Shown in pieces: positions 44,107 through 56,078 of a stretch of 64,000 nucleotides of DNA. The notes beneath the pieces are model-generated. The model did not search any database, was not told the DNA's origin, and was given only the letters and a program-made list of their open reading frames with translations. A program made the translations under genes and the position numbers. Each line of letters opens with the position of its first letter. Positions within the stretch are counted from its first letter, which is position 1. Source of the DNA: Cubamyces lactineus (taxonomy: Eukaryota > Basidiomycota > Agaricomycetes > Polyporales > Polyporaceae); NCBI GenBank assembly GCA_022376465.1, contig JACDTU010000003.1, positions 1,178,001-1,242,000 of the forward strand, given 5' to 3'.

Positions 44107-44425
44107 GAACGTGATGAAGACGAACAAAGGGAAGAAGCGTCCGATGCAGCTGCGAGCTAGCACATGAGCGAATTAATAGAACCTGTGGAGCTGTGGACGT
44201 GGGTGGTGCTGCGATCGCGTTGCCAGCACAAGTTGTACCGCACCCAACAATCTCTTGAGTATCGATTGCGTCCATAGCGTCAACTTAATCTGTGTCAAGA
44301 CGATGCATTGTGATAATTTACAGCTATGTCGTGTGCGATATGATGCGTGATGGATCGGTGCGGGTGTGCGATGAGAATATGCTCGGGGGAGATTAAGTAA
44401 AATGTCTAGATGATGGTCGCCTGTC
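44107..44425. other. Intergenic
   Basis: 319 bases between the third F-box copy and the REEP-like gene. Nothing recognised. Confidence 0.5.
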
Positions 44426-46430
44426 TTAATATATCATCGGCTGGGCTTTGCTCGAAGCTGCCTGAGAGCGCGCCGTTCCTGCGGACGTTGTGGAGACAGC
44501 GCTGGGCTCCTTTGACAACTGCGGCCTGTCCTTGCGCACAGCGGGGATGCGGGAGGATGGTTGGCGGCTAGGCGCGGAGCGCGTAGAGGCCGGTCTTGTC
44601 GACGTCCCGCGTACAGTTTGCTCGCTGATGTTGCGCTGAGCCTTTGGACGGGTTACCCGTCCGCCTGCTGTCCTCTGCCTCTTTGCGTCCACGGAAGGCA
44701 CGTCGCTGGGCGCATCCTCGTCCTTGTCCGTTGCATCGGCTTTGCCAGGGATATTCGGAGAATTGACCTTGCTGCGCTGACGGCTGACGGTCGTTGACCG
44801 AGAGGAGGCACGAGTGGATGCAACTCTTGACGCGACTCTAGCCTTCCGAGGAGAGACGCGAACGTTGAACTTGACGTTGTCTTCGGCGTATCGCGGTAGC
44901 CGCCTCTTTCGCCCAGCGAGCGAGACAGCATCAGGAACGGAGGAGGGAGGTGTAGCAGATATCGATGTGGTGCGGGTGCGAAGTGAGGAGCCGTTGTCTG
45001 CCGTGCTCAGCGCCGTGGATCTACTGAATTGGCTGACTTGGCTGTCCAGCGACATTGTGAAGGCTATAGCGGAGGGTGGGGGAGTGATCATTTCGTCATC
45101 AGACAGCATGCCTTCTGGTTCGTCACGCTTCCGAGGGTGTGGTGTCCTGAGAGTCACGTTGAAGTCGTCTTCCTCCTCGTCCATGTAGGTGTCATCTTCG
45201 TCAACGATCATCTCCGACAGGTTGTGAGAATCGTCGACGGCCGCCGCTACGGGCGTTGGTTGTTGTGGTGACCGAGTCTGTTGAACCCCTTTCATCTGGA
45301 TTTCGTCGCTCATGCCGCCATCGGAGCCGGGGTTCTGGGGCTCACGCGGCAACAGGAGCGACCTGCGAAAACCCTGCCGGGACACAGGGCTTCCTTCATC
45401 GTCCGAGTCTGACTCCTCGGGGATACCAGTAAACTGCGCATCCGAAGGACGCACAGGCCGAGGAGCGGCGAGTGTGGGTCCTGCAGAGGATAGATGTGAG
45501 GATGTAGACAGTGGTGTGGGAGGGTAAGCTGAAGGGAAGGGCGGATATTGTCTCCATTCATCGGCGGTCGCAGCTGCAGCTTGCTGATGTTCTATCGGAG
45601 GAGTTGGCAGGCCGGAGTGAGGGTTCATTTCATCTGCGAAGGCCGATGCTGATGGGTACCAAATTTGATGAGCAGGCGTAGAGGAACCAGTGGCGACGGA
45701 GGAGCGAGTTTGCCTCATTGAGCCCGTAGAAACGTCACGTGTAGCATGAGGACGAGTGTCACCGTTCGCTTCTGATACATAGGCGCGATGAGCGGTCGGT
45801 CGTCCGCCGGCATGAGGGGCGTCTTTATGCCAAGAATGCACATCAGCTTCCGGTGGGTCCAGCGCCGAGGTCCAACGACGATAGTATCCTTGCGCAGTTT
45901 GGAGAGGTATGGACGCAATCAAGATGAGCAAATCTCCAGCAGATGATAGACCGTCGAAAATGGCATCCAGCACGCCGCTGTAAGGCTTGATAGCAGGCCG
46001 GATGATATGAAGGAATATCGGTTCTGCGCCCTGCGGATCGGTCAGACAAACCAACGATCGAAGCGAACGGTTGGGCGACTGACCTTAGCTCGAGTGAGTA
46101 GGAAGAAGACGATGACCAGGGCCTTGATCTCGCTGTAGAAGGGCACGAAAAGCCATACGAACGTCTCAACCCAACGCTCGTACAACGTGAAGCATGCCTG
46201 TCCGACGGTGAGCGTTCATATCGATTCATGTCGCACGACCGGACCGTACTCACCCACACCATCCAGACAGTCATCGTGCCCTTCATCGCGCGTTTGCGCT
46301 GGCTCATAGCACGCGCACTCGGCTGGCCCCCATTGCGAGCTGAAGGAGGCGGGAGCCGGAGGACCTTGAAGGTGTCGAAGATGTTCAGGAAAACGTAGGC
46401 CAACCGGAGAACCGGGACCACCAGAGGCAT
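44426..46430 (-). CDS. REEP/TB2-DP1/HVA22-family membrane protein with a long disordered tail
   Basis: Predicted ER-shaping or ER-trafficking protein related to yeast Yop1. Exon 1 encodes hydrophobic MPLVVPVLRLAYVFLNIFDT and a basic loop. Exon 2 supplies ACFTLYERWVETFVWLFVPF and YSEIKALVIVFFLLTRAKGA, the diagnostic TB2/DP1/HVA22 core. Exon 3 has EPIFLHIIRPAIKPYSGVLD and a further amphipathic helix. The last 450 residues are disordered, with acidic clusters (DEEEDDF) and basic, AT-hook-like patches (GRKRRLP). Yop1 itself is about 180 residues, so the tail is a large addition. Splice joins are in phase at VW|AC and RAK|GAE. Confidence 0.82.
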
Positions 46431-46926
46431 TTCACGACAAAGTCAGCGTATAAGTTAATATGAGGCGAATAGACACGTCAGAAGGCCGGCCGTAGCGATG
46501 AGGCGAAGTTCGTGAGGTAGTTGTCGTGTCGTCCGCGTATGTTCGAGCAGTATGAGGGTCGTCTCAGTGCGCGTTTGGTGTGGAATATGAGAGTCAACTG
46601 AACGGCGATGACTGAACTGACGAGACGATGCAGAAGAACGTGGTGGTGAGCAGAAAGAACGCAGCTGGCGGGCAGAAATACGGAGACGGAGGTCGGGTGG
46701 CTGATCCAGACTCGCCAAACACGCGAGCGCGTTCGAACGCGTGCTCTCCGCGAGGCTCCCCCGAATAACGCTTACGTAACACGCGCTCTTCGCCCCGCCA
46801 CAGCATTCGCTCCTCTAAGAGAGCGTCCTTGCTCAGCGTCGTTCTCCCTGACCTCCGTCATCTCGCTCTCCTGGTCTTGCTCCTTGCCTATCTACTTGCA
46901 TTCAGCGAAGAAACCGGTTCGTAGAC
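46431..46926. promoter_or_regulatory. Divergent promoter region of REEP-like gene and BUD31
   Basis: 496 bases between two start codons. The BUD31-proximal 100 bases are C/T-rich. Minus-strand open frames here have no supporting features. Confidence 0.4.
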
Positions 46927-47612
46927 ATGCCCAAGATACGCACTTCGAGGACGAAGAAGCCTCCAGAAGGGTTCGAGGACATCGAGGACGTAAGTCGTAT
47001 GCACTTCAACATGCAGGCATACTCGAACTCACTGGTTATCTTTTACGAAACAGATTCTCGATGATTACGCAAAGAAGATGCGTGATGCGGAGAACGAGTC
47101 CCACGAGGGGAAGCGCAAGACGGAGTCCCTCTGGCCCATTATGCGCATATCCCATACTCGGTCGCGGTACATCTACGAGTTGTACTACAAGCGTGAAGCA
47201 ATCAGCAAGGAACTGTACGACTGGCTCTTGAAGGAGGGCTATGCAGATGCGAAGTGAGTAGTATATATGGCATTACTGTCGTAGCCTAGGATTGTTTCTC
47301 ACACAACTGCAGTCTCATCGCAAAGTGGAAGAAGCCCGGCTACGAGAAACTTTGTTGCCTGCGATGTATACAGACTAGGGTGAGTTCGCTTTGCTGACCA
47401 TTCTGTCATCATGCACAACTAACCATATTGGCAATGTTTAGGATATGAATTACCAAGGTTCAACATGCATCTGCCGTGTGCCGAAAGCCCAGCTCAGGTC
47501 CGGTACTGTCGTGGAGTGTGTCCATTGTGGTAGGTCCATGATGTTGCCAGTTCTGTTTGGATCTGACCCAACGTCATCCATAGGCTGTCGCGGCTGTAGC
47601 TCCGATTCGTGA
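46927..47612 (+). CDS. BUD31: BUD31/G10 pre-mRNA splicing factor (148 aa)
   Basis: Component of the activated spliceosome (NineTeen-complex-related), nuclear. Five exons give an almost textbook G10 protein: [80 protein letters not shown], then a cysteine-rich C-terminus with zinc-binding pairs (CCLRC, CICRVP, CVHCGCRGCSS). Length and cysteine pattern agree with the family. TGA at 47610-47612. The very high conservation leaves little doubt. Confidence 0.96.
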
Positions 47613-49259
47613 TGGTTTTGTATCACTATTTTTCTAGCCAGACGTGAGTTCTGCTCTGCTCTCCCCTTTTGATCGCATCGTCTATTGTAATATAATCCGT
47701 TTCATCTCGTCAACATGTGCGAAAATACAGGCAAGGAGTCGATGCCATTACGATCACAACTGTGAATTCAGCCCGACCGTTGAGCGTCATGTTCAACAGT
47801 AGCTGTTCTCACGATGGTTACGAATCCGACGACACTCACGTTTGGCCCACCCGAAGGCTATAGCGCCTCCTACTGTCAACCTGCACCATGTCGTTGTCTC
47901 AGCTTAGACCTGAAGATTCAAACATAACGTCGCACGTATAGAAGCTGCCGCTCAAATTCGCCAGCGCTCGCTTTGCGCCATAACGGCCGTGGATGGTTGT
48001 TCAGCGACTGTGACAATATTCTCATGTACAGGACGCCCGCTTCGCGCAACCGTCGTGCAGACCAAGTCGGGCCGAAGAACATGCCTCCCCAGCCATCATA
48101 TGTGCAACTGCGTGCATGCAGCATCTGAGCCGGCGAGATTCGCTTCTTCGTTCTGGCCTCTATAGTACCGCGCTGTCACACCGACATAGCTCAATTCAAA
48201 GACAGCGCTTCCGCCGCAGCAATCGATTGAGCAAATGAACGCCTCTGGCGGGCCTTTGGTCACAGAAGGCGGGAGAACATGATCAACTGTCGTCTGGGTC
48301 ATCTCCGAGTGGGAGTACGAATGCCCATCAGCAACTTTTGGGTGTGATCTGTCTTCTCGTCCTCGCCTCCACGACGTCGGCGTGGGCAATATCATATCAT
48401 GATGATGCCGTTCCTACCTCAGTCTCCATCGTACTGGCTAGCCCAGGCTGATTGCCTGCACGAACGACACGGCGTCTTCCAAAGATGGTTTTCAGCCCAT
48501 CGCACACACTGGTTCTCCCGAGTGCGTTGTAGACCGATGTTCTTCGTCTTCGCGACGTAACAGCTTGAGGACAAGGGGCCCGACGTTTTCGCCGAAATGT
48601 AGTTTGTGTGATTTGTGCGTTTATCGTGAGCCATGGGCGCTTTGTAGTACAAGCACGCGCGCATTGCAACCGTTATGCTGTATCTGAGCTCTCAACGAAT
48701 TGAATCAAAGCGGCTGCTTTACTACGTTGTTCCTGCTCAGAGGAAAAAGGAGCATTGTGTCTGTTGCAATTGAGGACGCCTCTGCCGCGGTCACGCCACC
48801 GCGTCGTCACCGTGTTTTGCTGAAAGCGGTGCACTGAACAGGCAGACGCCGGTGACGGTGTTGTATCTCAAATAGGGTCCCTTTCTTCTCTTTCTTCTCC
48901 GCAGGGTATTCTACCGCCCTGCAAGCCTACACGGGGCGTGTCACCAGGCGACTTTCAAGCCGCCGTTGTACATCGAACCGTGAGATTCCTTGGTGCGTAG
49001 TACAAAATACCCTCTGCCTCGTTTGTTCCATCCGCGAGCCGTGTGCACACGCAGCTCTGCCTTGCATGCCAAAGCTGTCGCCAAACGGGTATGTTTGCGC
49101 CTCCCTCCTTGACTATATTCGCGCATCTATGAGTTCCGGTCTACCTACCTTATCGTTGCAACCTTCGTACACGCCGCTCATCGCTCGATGCTTCCACAGA
49201 CTCCTCAAGACACACGCCGCCACTGTCACCACAGAGCCAACATCGACGCCGTAGACAAC
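47613..49259. other. Gene-free stretch of 1.65 kb
   Basis: Short open frames on both strands (for example 48096-48395 and 48397-48669, minus) have no recognisable domain, no intron-supported extension and no membrane or signal pattern. I see no tRNA and no terminal repeats. It could hold decayed sequence or a non-coding transcript. Confidence 0.5.
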
Positions 49260-50330
49260 ATGGCAGGCACACCGGGCCCGTCCAGCGAGCGTAAGAAGCC
49301 GATCTGTCACACTTGCGGACACCCCATGACCGGCCACAAGCGTCCCAATGGCAGTCCAGTGTGCCCGCGGGACTCTGCTTCCCCCGCCCGATCGCCCTCC
49401 AAAACACCCTCCGCCATCTCCGACAGTCCGTCACTGTCTCCCGAAAGAGACACTTTTGGTCGGTTCGTGAGCCCTCCGTCGTTGCTTGACCGCATCAGCC
49501 CGTACAACGTGCGGTACTCCGAGGAGTCCACCCTGTCCGAGCGCAGCAGCCCCGAGGACTTTAGGTTCTCTCCGACCCCGTCTGGCTACTGGCATAGGCG
49601 GAACCCTAACTGGGTTGAACCCGAGCACTACTCCCGCATGCCCGTGCATCAGGTTCCCCAGAGAGGGGAGACAATGGCGTCTTGGAACACCACTGAACTG
49701 GACGAGCCGGTGGCTGGCCCGTCTGGGCTCAACCGCTACAGAAGTGGCTTCAACGAGGAGCGGGAGGTTTCCGAGCGGACACAGTCGCCTAGCGTCCAAG
49801 AGGTCAACCCAGACGACGCCTCCTCCGTAGCTTCGCAGGACACGGCGTCTCCCTCGCCTTCCCAGTTCGCCCGCCTCTCGCGACAGATCTCCAGCGTGCT
49901 CGGCCGCACCACGCCGTTTGTCACCGTTTACGCCGTCTCCAGAGACAAAGCTCCCGCAGTCGAGTACGCAGCTCAGCAGCAAAACATGCGCACCCGCCGC
50001 GTTCGCCGCCACAACACCGTCAAGGCGGAGCCCACCAGCCCCGGGGTCCGCCTCGGTACGGACAACACCGCAAGCAGCGACGGCTCGCTCCGCGTCATCG
50101 TTGCCCGCGACTCCATGGCTGCGGAAGAAGTGGCGGCGAGGTACAATGCGCCCGCTCGTACGGCGCCGCGCGAGCCGTACGACTACGACACTGGCCTCGT
50201 CCAGGAGCTCAACGAGCGAGTGGGGACGTACCCCATCAACCCGTACATGATCAGGCCCAACTTCTGCGACGTGATCATCGCGGGGGTCGTCAGCGCGTTC
50301 TGCGCTGTTTACTTCCTCTCTGTCATGTGA
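49260..50330 (+). CDS. Tail-anchored hypothetical protein with N-terminal Cys/His motif (356 aa)
   Basis: Single exon. Residues 15-36 contain CHTCGHPMTGHKRPNGSPVC, a compact Cys/His motif (C16, C19, a His and C35) that could bind zinc; I recall similar HTCG-HPM-GHKRP segments in other Agaricomycete proteins of unknown role. The middle is disordered and Ser/Pro-rich. The last 20 residues are a hydrophobic tail (VIIAGVVSAFCAVYFLSV) with nothing after it, the layout of a tail-anchored membrane protein facing the cytosol. No enzyme domain. A membrane-tethered regulator is possible, but that is inference. Confidence 0.7.
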   Translation: MAGTPGPSSERKKPICHTCGHPMTGHKRPNGSPVCPRDSASPARSPSKTPSAISDSPSLSPERDTFGRFVSPPSLLDRISPYNVRYSEESTLSERSSPEDFRFSPTPSGYWHRRNPNWVEPEHYSRMPVHQVPQRGETMASWNTTELDEPVAGPSGLNRYRSGFNEEREVSERTQSPSVQEVNPDDASSVASQDTASPSPSQFARLSRQISSVLGRTTPFVTVYAVSRDKAPAVEYAAQQQNMRTRRVRRHNTVKAEPTSPGVRLGTDNTASSDGSLRVIVARDSMAAEEVAARYNAPARTAPREPYDYDTGLVQELNERVGTYPINPYMIRPNFCDVIIAGVVSAFCAVYFLSVM

Positions 50331-51158
50331 CGCCGCACGGTGTATGGGGCATGGGGTGTGCCAATCGGACAGCAGTTGCGACTTGAAGACAGCCAGTGTG
50401 TGTGTTTCTATGCAAATTATGTACATATGCGGTTACCCCTGTATGCCCTCCTCCATCCAACGCTCCCTTTATGCTCTCAATATATCTCCTTCTCGTGAAC
50501 CTGATGCTCAAGGTCGACCTCTGGTGCGATGAAGTTTGCAGGACGGTCATGAGAATGTATTGAAGGAATACCCTATGTACTACGCAGCCATGGTCACGGT
50601 ATAAGCTCAATCACCACACCCTTGCATACTATCAGATAACCCACGCCTTTTCCAGAACCATTACTCGCCAAGGCTCAGTGTGTGGCGGTCGCACACGCAG
50701 CGGCCCCCAGCGAGCCAAAAGGCTCGTCGGTGGCATTCTCGCAAGTTTAGTCCGGTTCTTGCGCCCTAATAGCGTTACCGGCTTTTGAAATCACCGTAGA
50801 TCCCTTTCTCTGCGTTCACATACGGTTCGCACCTGACCCTCATTCTCGTGCAAGCCGACGTGAATTCCCTACGCCGGGAAAGAGAGAAGGCCCGGAAAGA
50901 CTGTCGCTGACCAAGTTCGCTCTCTGTAAAGGCCGCGCGACTGGGATGATTGAAACGGCTGGACTATCGATCTGACTACCCAGTTACTTGAATGCGAGAG
51001 CTTCGCGTTCTTTGTAAGCGGATTTTGAGCAAGAGGTCAAGTTACGCAGGACAGAGTACGTGGCGGCCCGTCAACTTATAAGAGCACACGGTCTTACGGT
51101 TGTGGTACCGGGACCACTGCAGTACTTGCTTGAACCCACTAGGACCAACTCGAACATC
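50331..51158. other. Intergenic, 828 bp
   Basis: Nothing recognised. It holds the 3' end of the upstream gene and the promoter of the amidohydrolase. A short inverted repeat (GAGCC-AAAA-GGCTC, near 50713-50726) may be a transcript-end hairpin. Confidence 0.5.
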
Positions 51159-52949
51159 ATGGCCCCCAAGATCCTGCTTAAAGGTGGCACGATTGCGACA
51201 TGCACCAGCGACGGCAACACCGCACCGCGAGTATACAAAGCAGATGTGCTCATCGTGGGCAACACGATCACTCGGATCGAGGAGAACATCGCACCAGGTC
51301 CGGATGTCGAGGTCTTTGACTGCGCCAACAAATGGATCACGCCTGGCTTCGTTGACACGCACAGGTAGCTACAGAGTATACGCTCTGCTATGTTGCATCT
51401 GCTGAGGAAGCCTTGCAGACATTTGTTCATGACCGTGCTGCGTGCGAATCACTGCGAGTCAGTCCATATTTCTTATGGTTTGAGCTGAAAACAATGTCAT
51501 CGGACTTACTCACGTCATCATCTCTGCTCCCAGTATGCTACTGAGCGAGTACTTGATCAAAATGTCTTGGTAAGTTGTTCGACATCCCGCTCGATTCTGT
51601 GTCACCGCGATTTCTGGCACTCATCGGCGCGCACATTCCAACCCTCAGGCACGTCCAAGGCACGCTTACCCCCGAAGAAGTCGGCATTGGCACCCTCGCT
51701 GGCTGCCTCGACGCTCTCCACAATGGCGTCACGACCATCCTCGACCACTTCCACGCCGCGCACACCCCCGCGCACATGGACGCAGCGCTCCGCGCCGTGC
51801 TCGAGTCCGGGGCGCGAGTTGTATGGGCGCCCGCGCGCCAGAGCCCCCCAACCCAAGTCTTCCCTACAATGGAGTTTGGGCACGAGCCCGCGACGCGTGA
51901 GTGGCAGCGCGAGAAGCTGAAGGAGCTCGGCGCGCCCGACAAAGGCAAGCTGCGCCCCGACGGGCGTGTCACGCTCGGGCTTGCGTGAGTGTCGAGCAGT
52001 AATCTCGTCTATAGCGAGAAGGGCGGCGAGTGAAGGCTGATTACCCGACGTTGTCGTTCACTCTCCTAGATATGATACCTTGTGGCAGGGACCGTTGTCC
52101 ACGCACCAGGAATTCATCGCGGAGATGCGCGCGATCCCCGTGTCGAACATCACCGCGCACGTCGTCAAAGGCCCGCAGATCCTGCAATGGCGCGACGGTG
52201 GGCTACTCGGGCCCGACGTCGTCTTCTCCCACTGCAATGTGCTCGCCGACCGCGCGGCGCCCGACGACGAGACGTGGGCCGCGCTGAAGGAGAGCGGGGC
52301 TGCGATTGCCTCGACGCCTGAGGATGAGCTCGGGATGGCACACGGAAATCCGGTTGGTCTCGACGCGCTAGAGAGGGGCGTGCATTGCGGGCTGGGCGTG
52401 GTGAGCATACTATATGTGCACCTATCGGGAGTAGAGGGACTGATGTGCCTGCAGGATGCAACGTCGATTAACGGCGGCGACCTGTTCACACAGATGCGCG
52501 TCTTGCTGCAGTGGGCGCGCGGACATGACCACGAGCACATCCACCTCAACAAGCTCACGCCGCCGTTCCACCCCAAGTTCAGTTCCGCTGACGTCTTCCG
52601 CCTCGCGACAATTGGCGGTGCGGAGGCCTTGGGCCTCACGAACCTAATAGGGACGGTGGAAGTGGGCAAGCGAGCGGATCTGGTGGTCTTTGATGCAGGC
52701 TCTGTCAACCTCGCAGGAGCCGCTGACCCCATTACCGGCATCACTTTCCATGCGTCGAGTGAGGACGTCGAGATAGTGCTGGTCGATGGAGAAGTGGTGA
52801 AACGAGGCGGGAAGCTCGTGCGCGGATGGGGCCCGGTCGCGACGGAGCTGAAGAAGAGAGCAGACGACATACGGGAACGATGGCCTGCAGATCAGCTGGA
52901 GCAGGTGTGGAAGAAGTGGTATGACACCAACGGAACGCCTGTATTCTGA
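51159..52949 (+). CDS. AtzA/TrzA-type amidohydrolase (chlorohydrolase/deaminase-like)
   Basis: Metal-dependent hydrolase of the AtzA/TrzN/SAH-deaminase branch; likely deaminates or dehalogenates a nitrogen heterocycle, cytosolic. Seen: N-terminal composite domain MAPKILLKGGTIATCTSDGN, ITPGFVDTHRH with the HxH metal ligands (intron 1 splits the Arg codon), HNGVTTILDHFHAAHTPAHM, VVFSHCNVLADRAAPDDETW with a further His ligand, TPEDELGMAHGNPVGLDALE, then across an intron DATSINGGDLFTQMRVLLQW with the Asp ligand, and GGAEALGLTNLIGTVEVGKR near the C-terminus. Several short introns; TGA at 52947-52949. The exact substrate cannot be read from sequence. It is not closely related to the amidohydrolase at 13681. 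Confidence 0.85.
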
Positions 52950-53181
52950 GCATATTATGCCAGGAAGCAATCATTACTCGGGAATCTAGTCGCACACTCA
53001 CTCTGACAGTAGCTGGACCTTGTGGTGCTGCAGTATAGGTGATATAGGCATCGAATGACCATCGTCGCCATATCAGGGCGCTCGATGCGAAGAACGAGAA
53101 AGGTCCCATGATTCCCATTAGAACAAGCATCTCGATGACTTACGGCGAGCACATTAAGTTCCTCATCTACACCCCTGCCAC

Positions 53182-54459
53182 TCAATGGCTCGGCCGACCG
53201 ACCAAAACCATCCCATCATCCTCCTCCGTTTCCGTGCCATTTTCGCTACCCTCCACCCTGGAATGACTGAGAGTGGGGGAAAAAGTCGAGGAGTTCTCTG
53301 AAGCGTTTGTCGACGCCCGACTTTCGGTCCGGGCCTGTTCTGCCACTTTCTCCGGAGCATTTGTCGGAGCCGAAGCGGGCTCAGGTTGCGATGGTACGGG
53401 GGTAGATGCGGGGCTAGGTACGCCGGCCCCAACAGGATTCGGCAAAGGGGTGGGTGTAACTGCAGGTTCGGGGGCCTTGGGCATAGCGTCTGGCGGAGGA
53501 GGCGCGGAGATCTCGCGGAGAGTCTCCACCATCAGGTCATGTACACGGACTGCGAGAGCACCAGCGTCCGCGGACGTCATGCCAGTGGTGGGGATCGGGG
53601 GCAGGACTGTAGAAGGGATCAGACCACTATGTCACGCCGTAAGTGAAGCATAGTACACACCTTTGACCTTCAGCGTCCCGCTCTCGAACACGCCCTTCCT
53701 GTACAACCGCCAGTAGTTCTCGCAGATGACGGGAACGATGGGGACCTGCGCCTGTATGGCGGTGTGGAATGCACCCTTCTTAAATGGGAGCATGTCGGCG
53801 TATGGGCGCATAGAGCGAGTGCCCTCAGGGAAGAGCCACAGCGAGCTATGACGCTCCTTCATAACCTCACCAGCCGCTGTGAGCGAGCGGACTGCGCGAG
53901 CGTTGTTCCCGCGGTCGACGAAGACAGCGCCAGCGAGGGTCATGAACTGGCCAAGGAGTGGCGACCACTGCAACTCCTTCTTCGCCATGATGGACGCGCG
54001 GCGCGGGAATATCCTGGATGGTGTGGCACGAGGGGTGGATGGAGAAAGGTCGGAATGGTGCACGTTAGGGCAAAGGGTCTACCGGAGTCCAGCTGGGGTT
54101 GAGGCGCACCTTCCGAGGTATAGGATATCGAGCATGCTCTGGTGGTTGCCAACGAGGACCGAGGGGCGCGTCTCGAGGTACTCTTCGCCCTCGACTATGA
54201 GGCGGATGCCAACTGCGCGGCTTGCGAGGTGGTAGAAACTACGCGCAACGACATAGAATACGTCGAATCGACGGCCGATGAGGCCCATTCCTATGGAGCA
54301 GATGACGCCCCATATAGAGCTCACGCCGAGCACAGAGAGGTAGATTCCGATGCGGACATAGTAGCGTGCGAGGGGGTTAGCGTTCGCCAGGGTATGGAGG
54401 GCGAAGACGGGGAGAGAGATGTATGCGAGTGGTTTGACTATGGCAGCCAGGACGGACAT
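53182..54459 (-). CDS. 1-acyl-sn-glycerol-3-phosphate acyltransferase (LPAAT)
   Basis: Acylates lysophosphatidic acid to phosphatidic acid in the ER membrane; PlsC family, like yeast SLC1. The N-terminus has hydrophobic segments (PLAYISLPVFALHTLA; YLSVLGVSSIWGVICSIG). Catalytic motif I, NHQSMLD, is followed after an intron by RRASIMAKKELQWSPLLGQF, then VDRGN, the motif III segment LWLFPEGTRS, and motif IV IVPVICENYW. The C-terminus adds about 110 residues of Pro/Ala-rich and acidic disordered sequence, more than in yeast SLC1. Three exons. Divergent from the coiled-coil gene at 54690 with 230 bp between starts. Confidence 0.92.
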
Positions 54460-54689
54460 GAAGGGCGGTTCCGACGTCGGGTCGGACGGCGAGGAGAGGG
54501 AAGTGAAAGATGGTGGCGATGGGGAAGAGGCAGAAAATGGGCACGTTGAGGGCGCCGTCGAGCACGAGCACGTCGCACAAGCCGGAACCGGGAAGAGCAC
54601 GAACGCAATCAGCCACAAAAGACCACGCCCGGCAATTCCGGCACACGCCCTGCAAGCACGCTCTCGCCTCCTCTTGTCCTCTCCCCGCC

Positions 54690-56017
54690 ATGTCCTCCTC
54701 CTCGAAACCCTCGCAGCGCGGTATAGTCCTCTTTTGCCGGTCTCGCCGATTCTGCCATCACCTCATGCTTGTTTCTCTCTGCTCCAGGCAGAGGCGCACC
54801 GGCTCCCGCGCGTCAACTGACCGCATCATCTGCCTCCGGTTCTCGTGCTAACCTCGACGTTTCGAGCGCGAGGCCCACGTCTTCTACTCGAACGCTGAAT
54901 CAAAGCAATGTTGCGCGTCCTGCGCCAAAGGCACCAAAGGCCGCGACCACGCAGCTCGCACAGTCGCGGAGCCGCACAGAGACGACCGCCCGCGTGAGAG
55001 CCACAACCACGGTCAAGGGATCCGGGGCACCCTCCGTGAATGCTCACGCTGCGAGCACGTCTGCTGCCGGCGTGTCCAAGGTTCGCACAGACGTGTCATT
55101 TGAGCATATGTCTTATCTCTTTGTTTGACGAGCCATTCCAGACCCGTCTGCGTACAACAGATCCGACACCGCACACTGAGCAGACTGATGCAGTACAAGT
55201 TGCAGCACAGGCATGTGCGTGGGCATATATGGGCTCAACCTTGGAAGATGAGCTAGCATCATCAAGATCTCTAGCGCAAGCAGCGTTGGAACACAGGGAG
55301 CATGAATTAAAAGAGGAGGAGTCGGATATCGCTGACAATCGCGTGCGGTACGATGCCGAGCGACTGCTTGAATTCTACGACGAACTCCAAGATGTCAAGG
55401 TGAGTGCTCCTTACGACAGGGAACAGCTCGAGAGAAGTCGGCGAGAAAGCGAGGCAAGGAGTTGCCTTCCTGCATTGTAGGAAGATCAACGACGAGGCCT
55501 GCTGTGACGACTGTCTTGGCGACACAGTCGGGCCAATTCTCAGAATACTTCATTGCCTCTTACGTGCGTGGCTTGGGTCGTAATGCATGTCAATAACTGT
55601 CTAGGTTGCCAACGAAGTGGCCGATATCATCAAGCGCTTCCAGGAGGTCGAGAAGAGTCTTAACGAAGCAACTACCACCTCACTACGTCTTACTATGCTT
55701 CCTCTCGATCACACCACGCACATCACTCAGTACACGAACGTGATACATACCCTCGGTGAGCATCTATCCAAGTGCTGATCGAGGTCTCCGTTCACAGACA
55801 GGCAGACGAGCTTGGATCGGAATGCCGAGAACTCGGTGCATGGGTGCACTCGCTTCCTACTACTGCTACACATAGCAAGAGACGACTTCCCTCGCTACTG
55901 CATAACCTCACAGATATACTGCAGGGACATTTAGAGAACGTAATATGTGCGAGAAGTGTAGTGCAGTGTTGCAAGGAGAACTACCATATAGGGATGGAGA
56001 CCCTAACCCTAGGCTAG
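54690..56017 (+). CDS. Coiled-coil hypothetical protein with basic disordered N-terminus
   Basis: No family assigned. A short first exon (MSSSSKPSQR) splices in phase to a basic, Ser/Thr/Ala-rich disordered region of about 100 residues. Helical exons follow: STLEDELASSRSLAQAALEH, RYDAERLLEFYDELQDVK, EVADIIKRFQEVEKSLNEAT and RRLPSLLHNLTDILQGHL. A basic disordered head followed by coiled coils would suit a microtubule- or kinetochore-associated protein, but this is speculation. Introns near 54731, 55095, 55400-55605 and 55754. The join between DVK and VANEV may hide a further short exon. TAG at 56015-56017, 61 bp before the next start on the same strand. Confidence 0.6.
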
Positions 56018-56078
56018 GACTTGTCATGTACTGGACTTGTATAGACTTGGAAAAATTGGAACTCGTTCTTGTACCGAG

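Noticed and set aside
47918..48669. Several small minus-strand frames in the 1.6-kb gap
   Set aside because: No shared features, no splice continuity, no recognisable protein.
55999..56015. Telomere-like CCCTAACCCTAG
   Set aside because: Only two repeat units, lying inside the last codons of a coding exon; not a telomere or interstitial telomere array.
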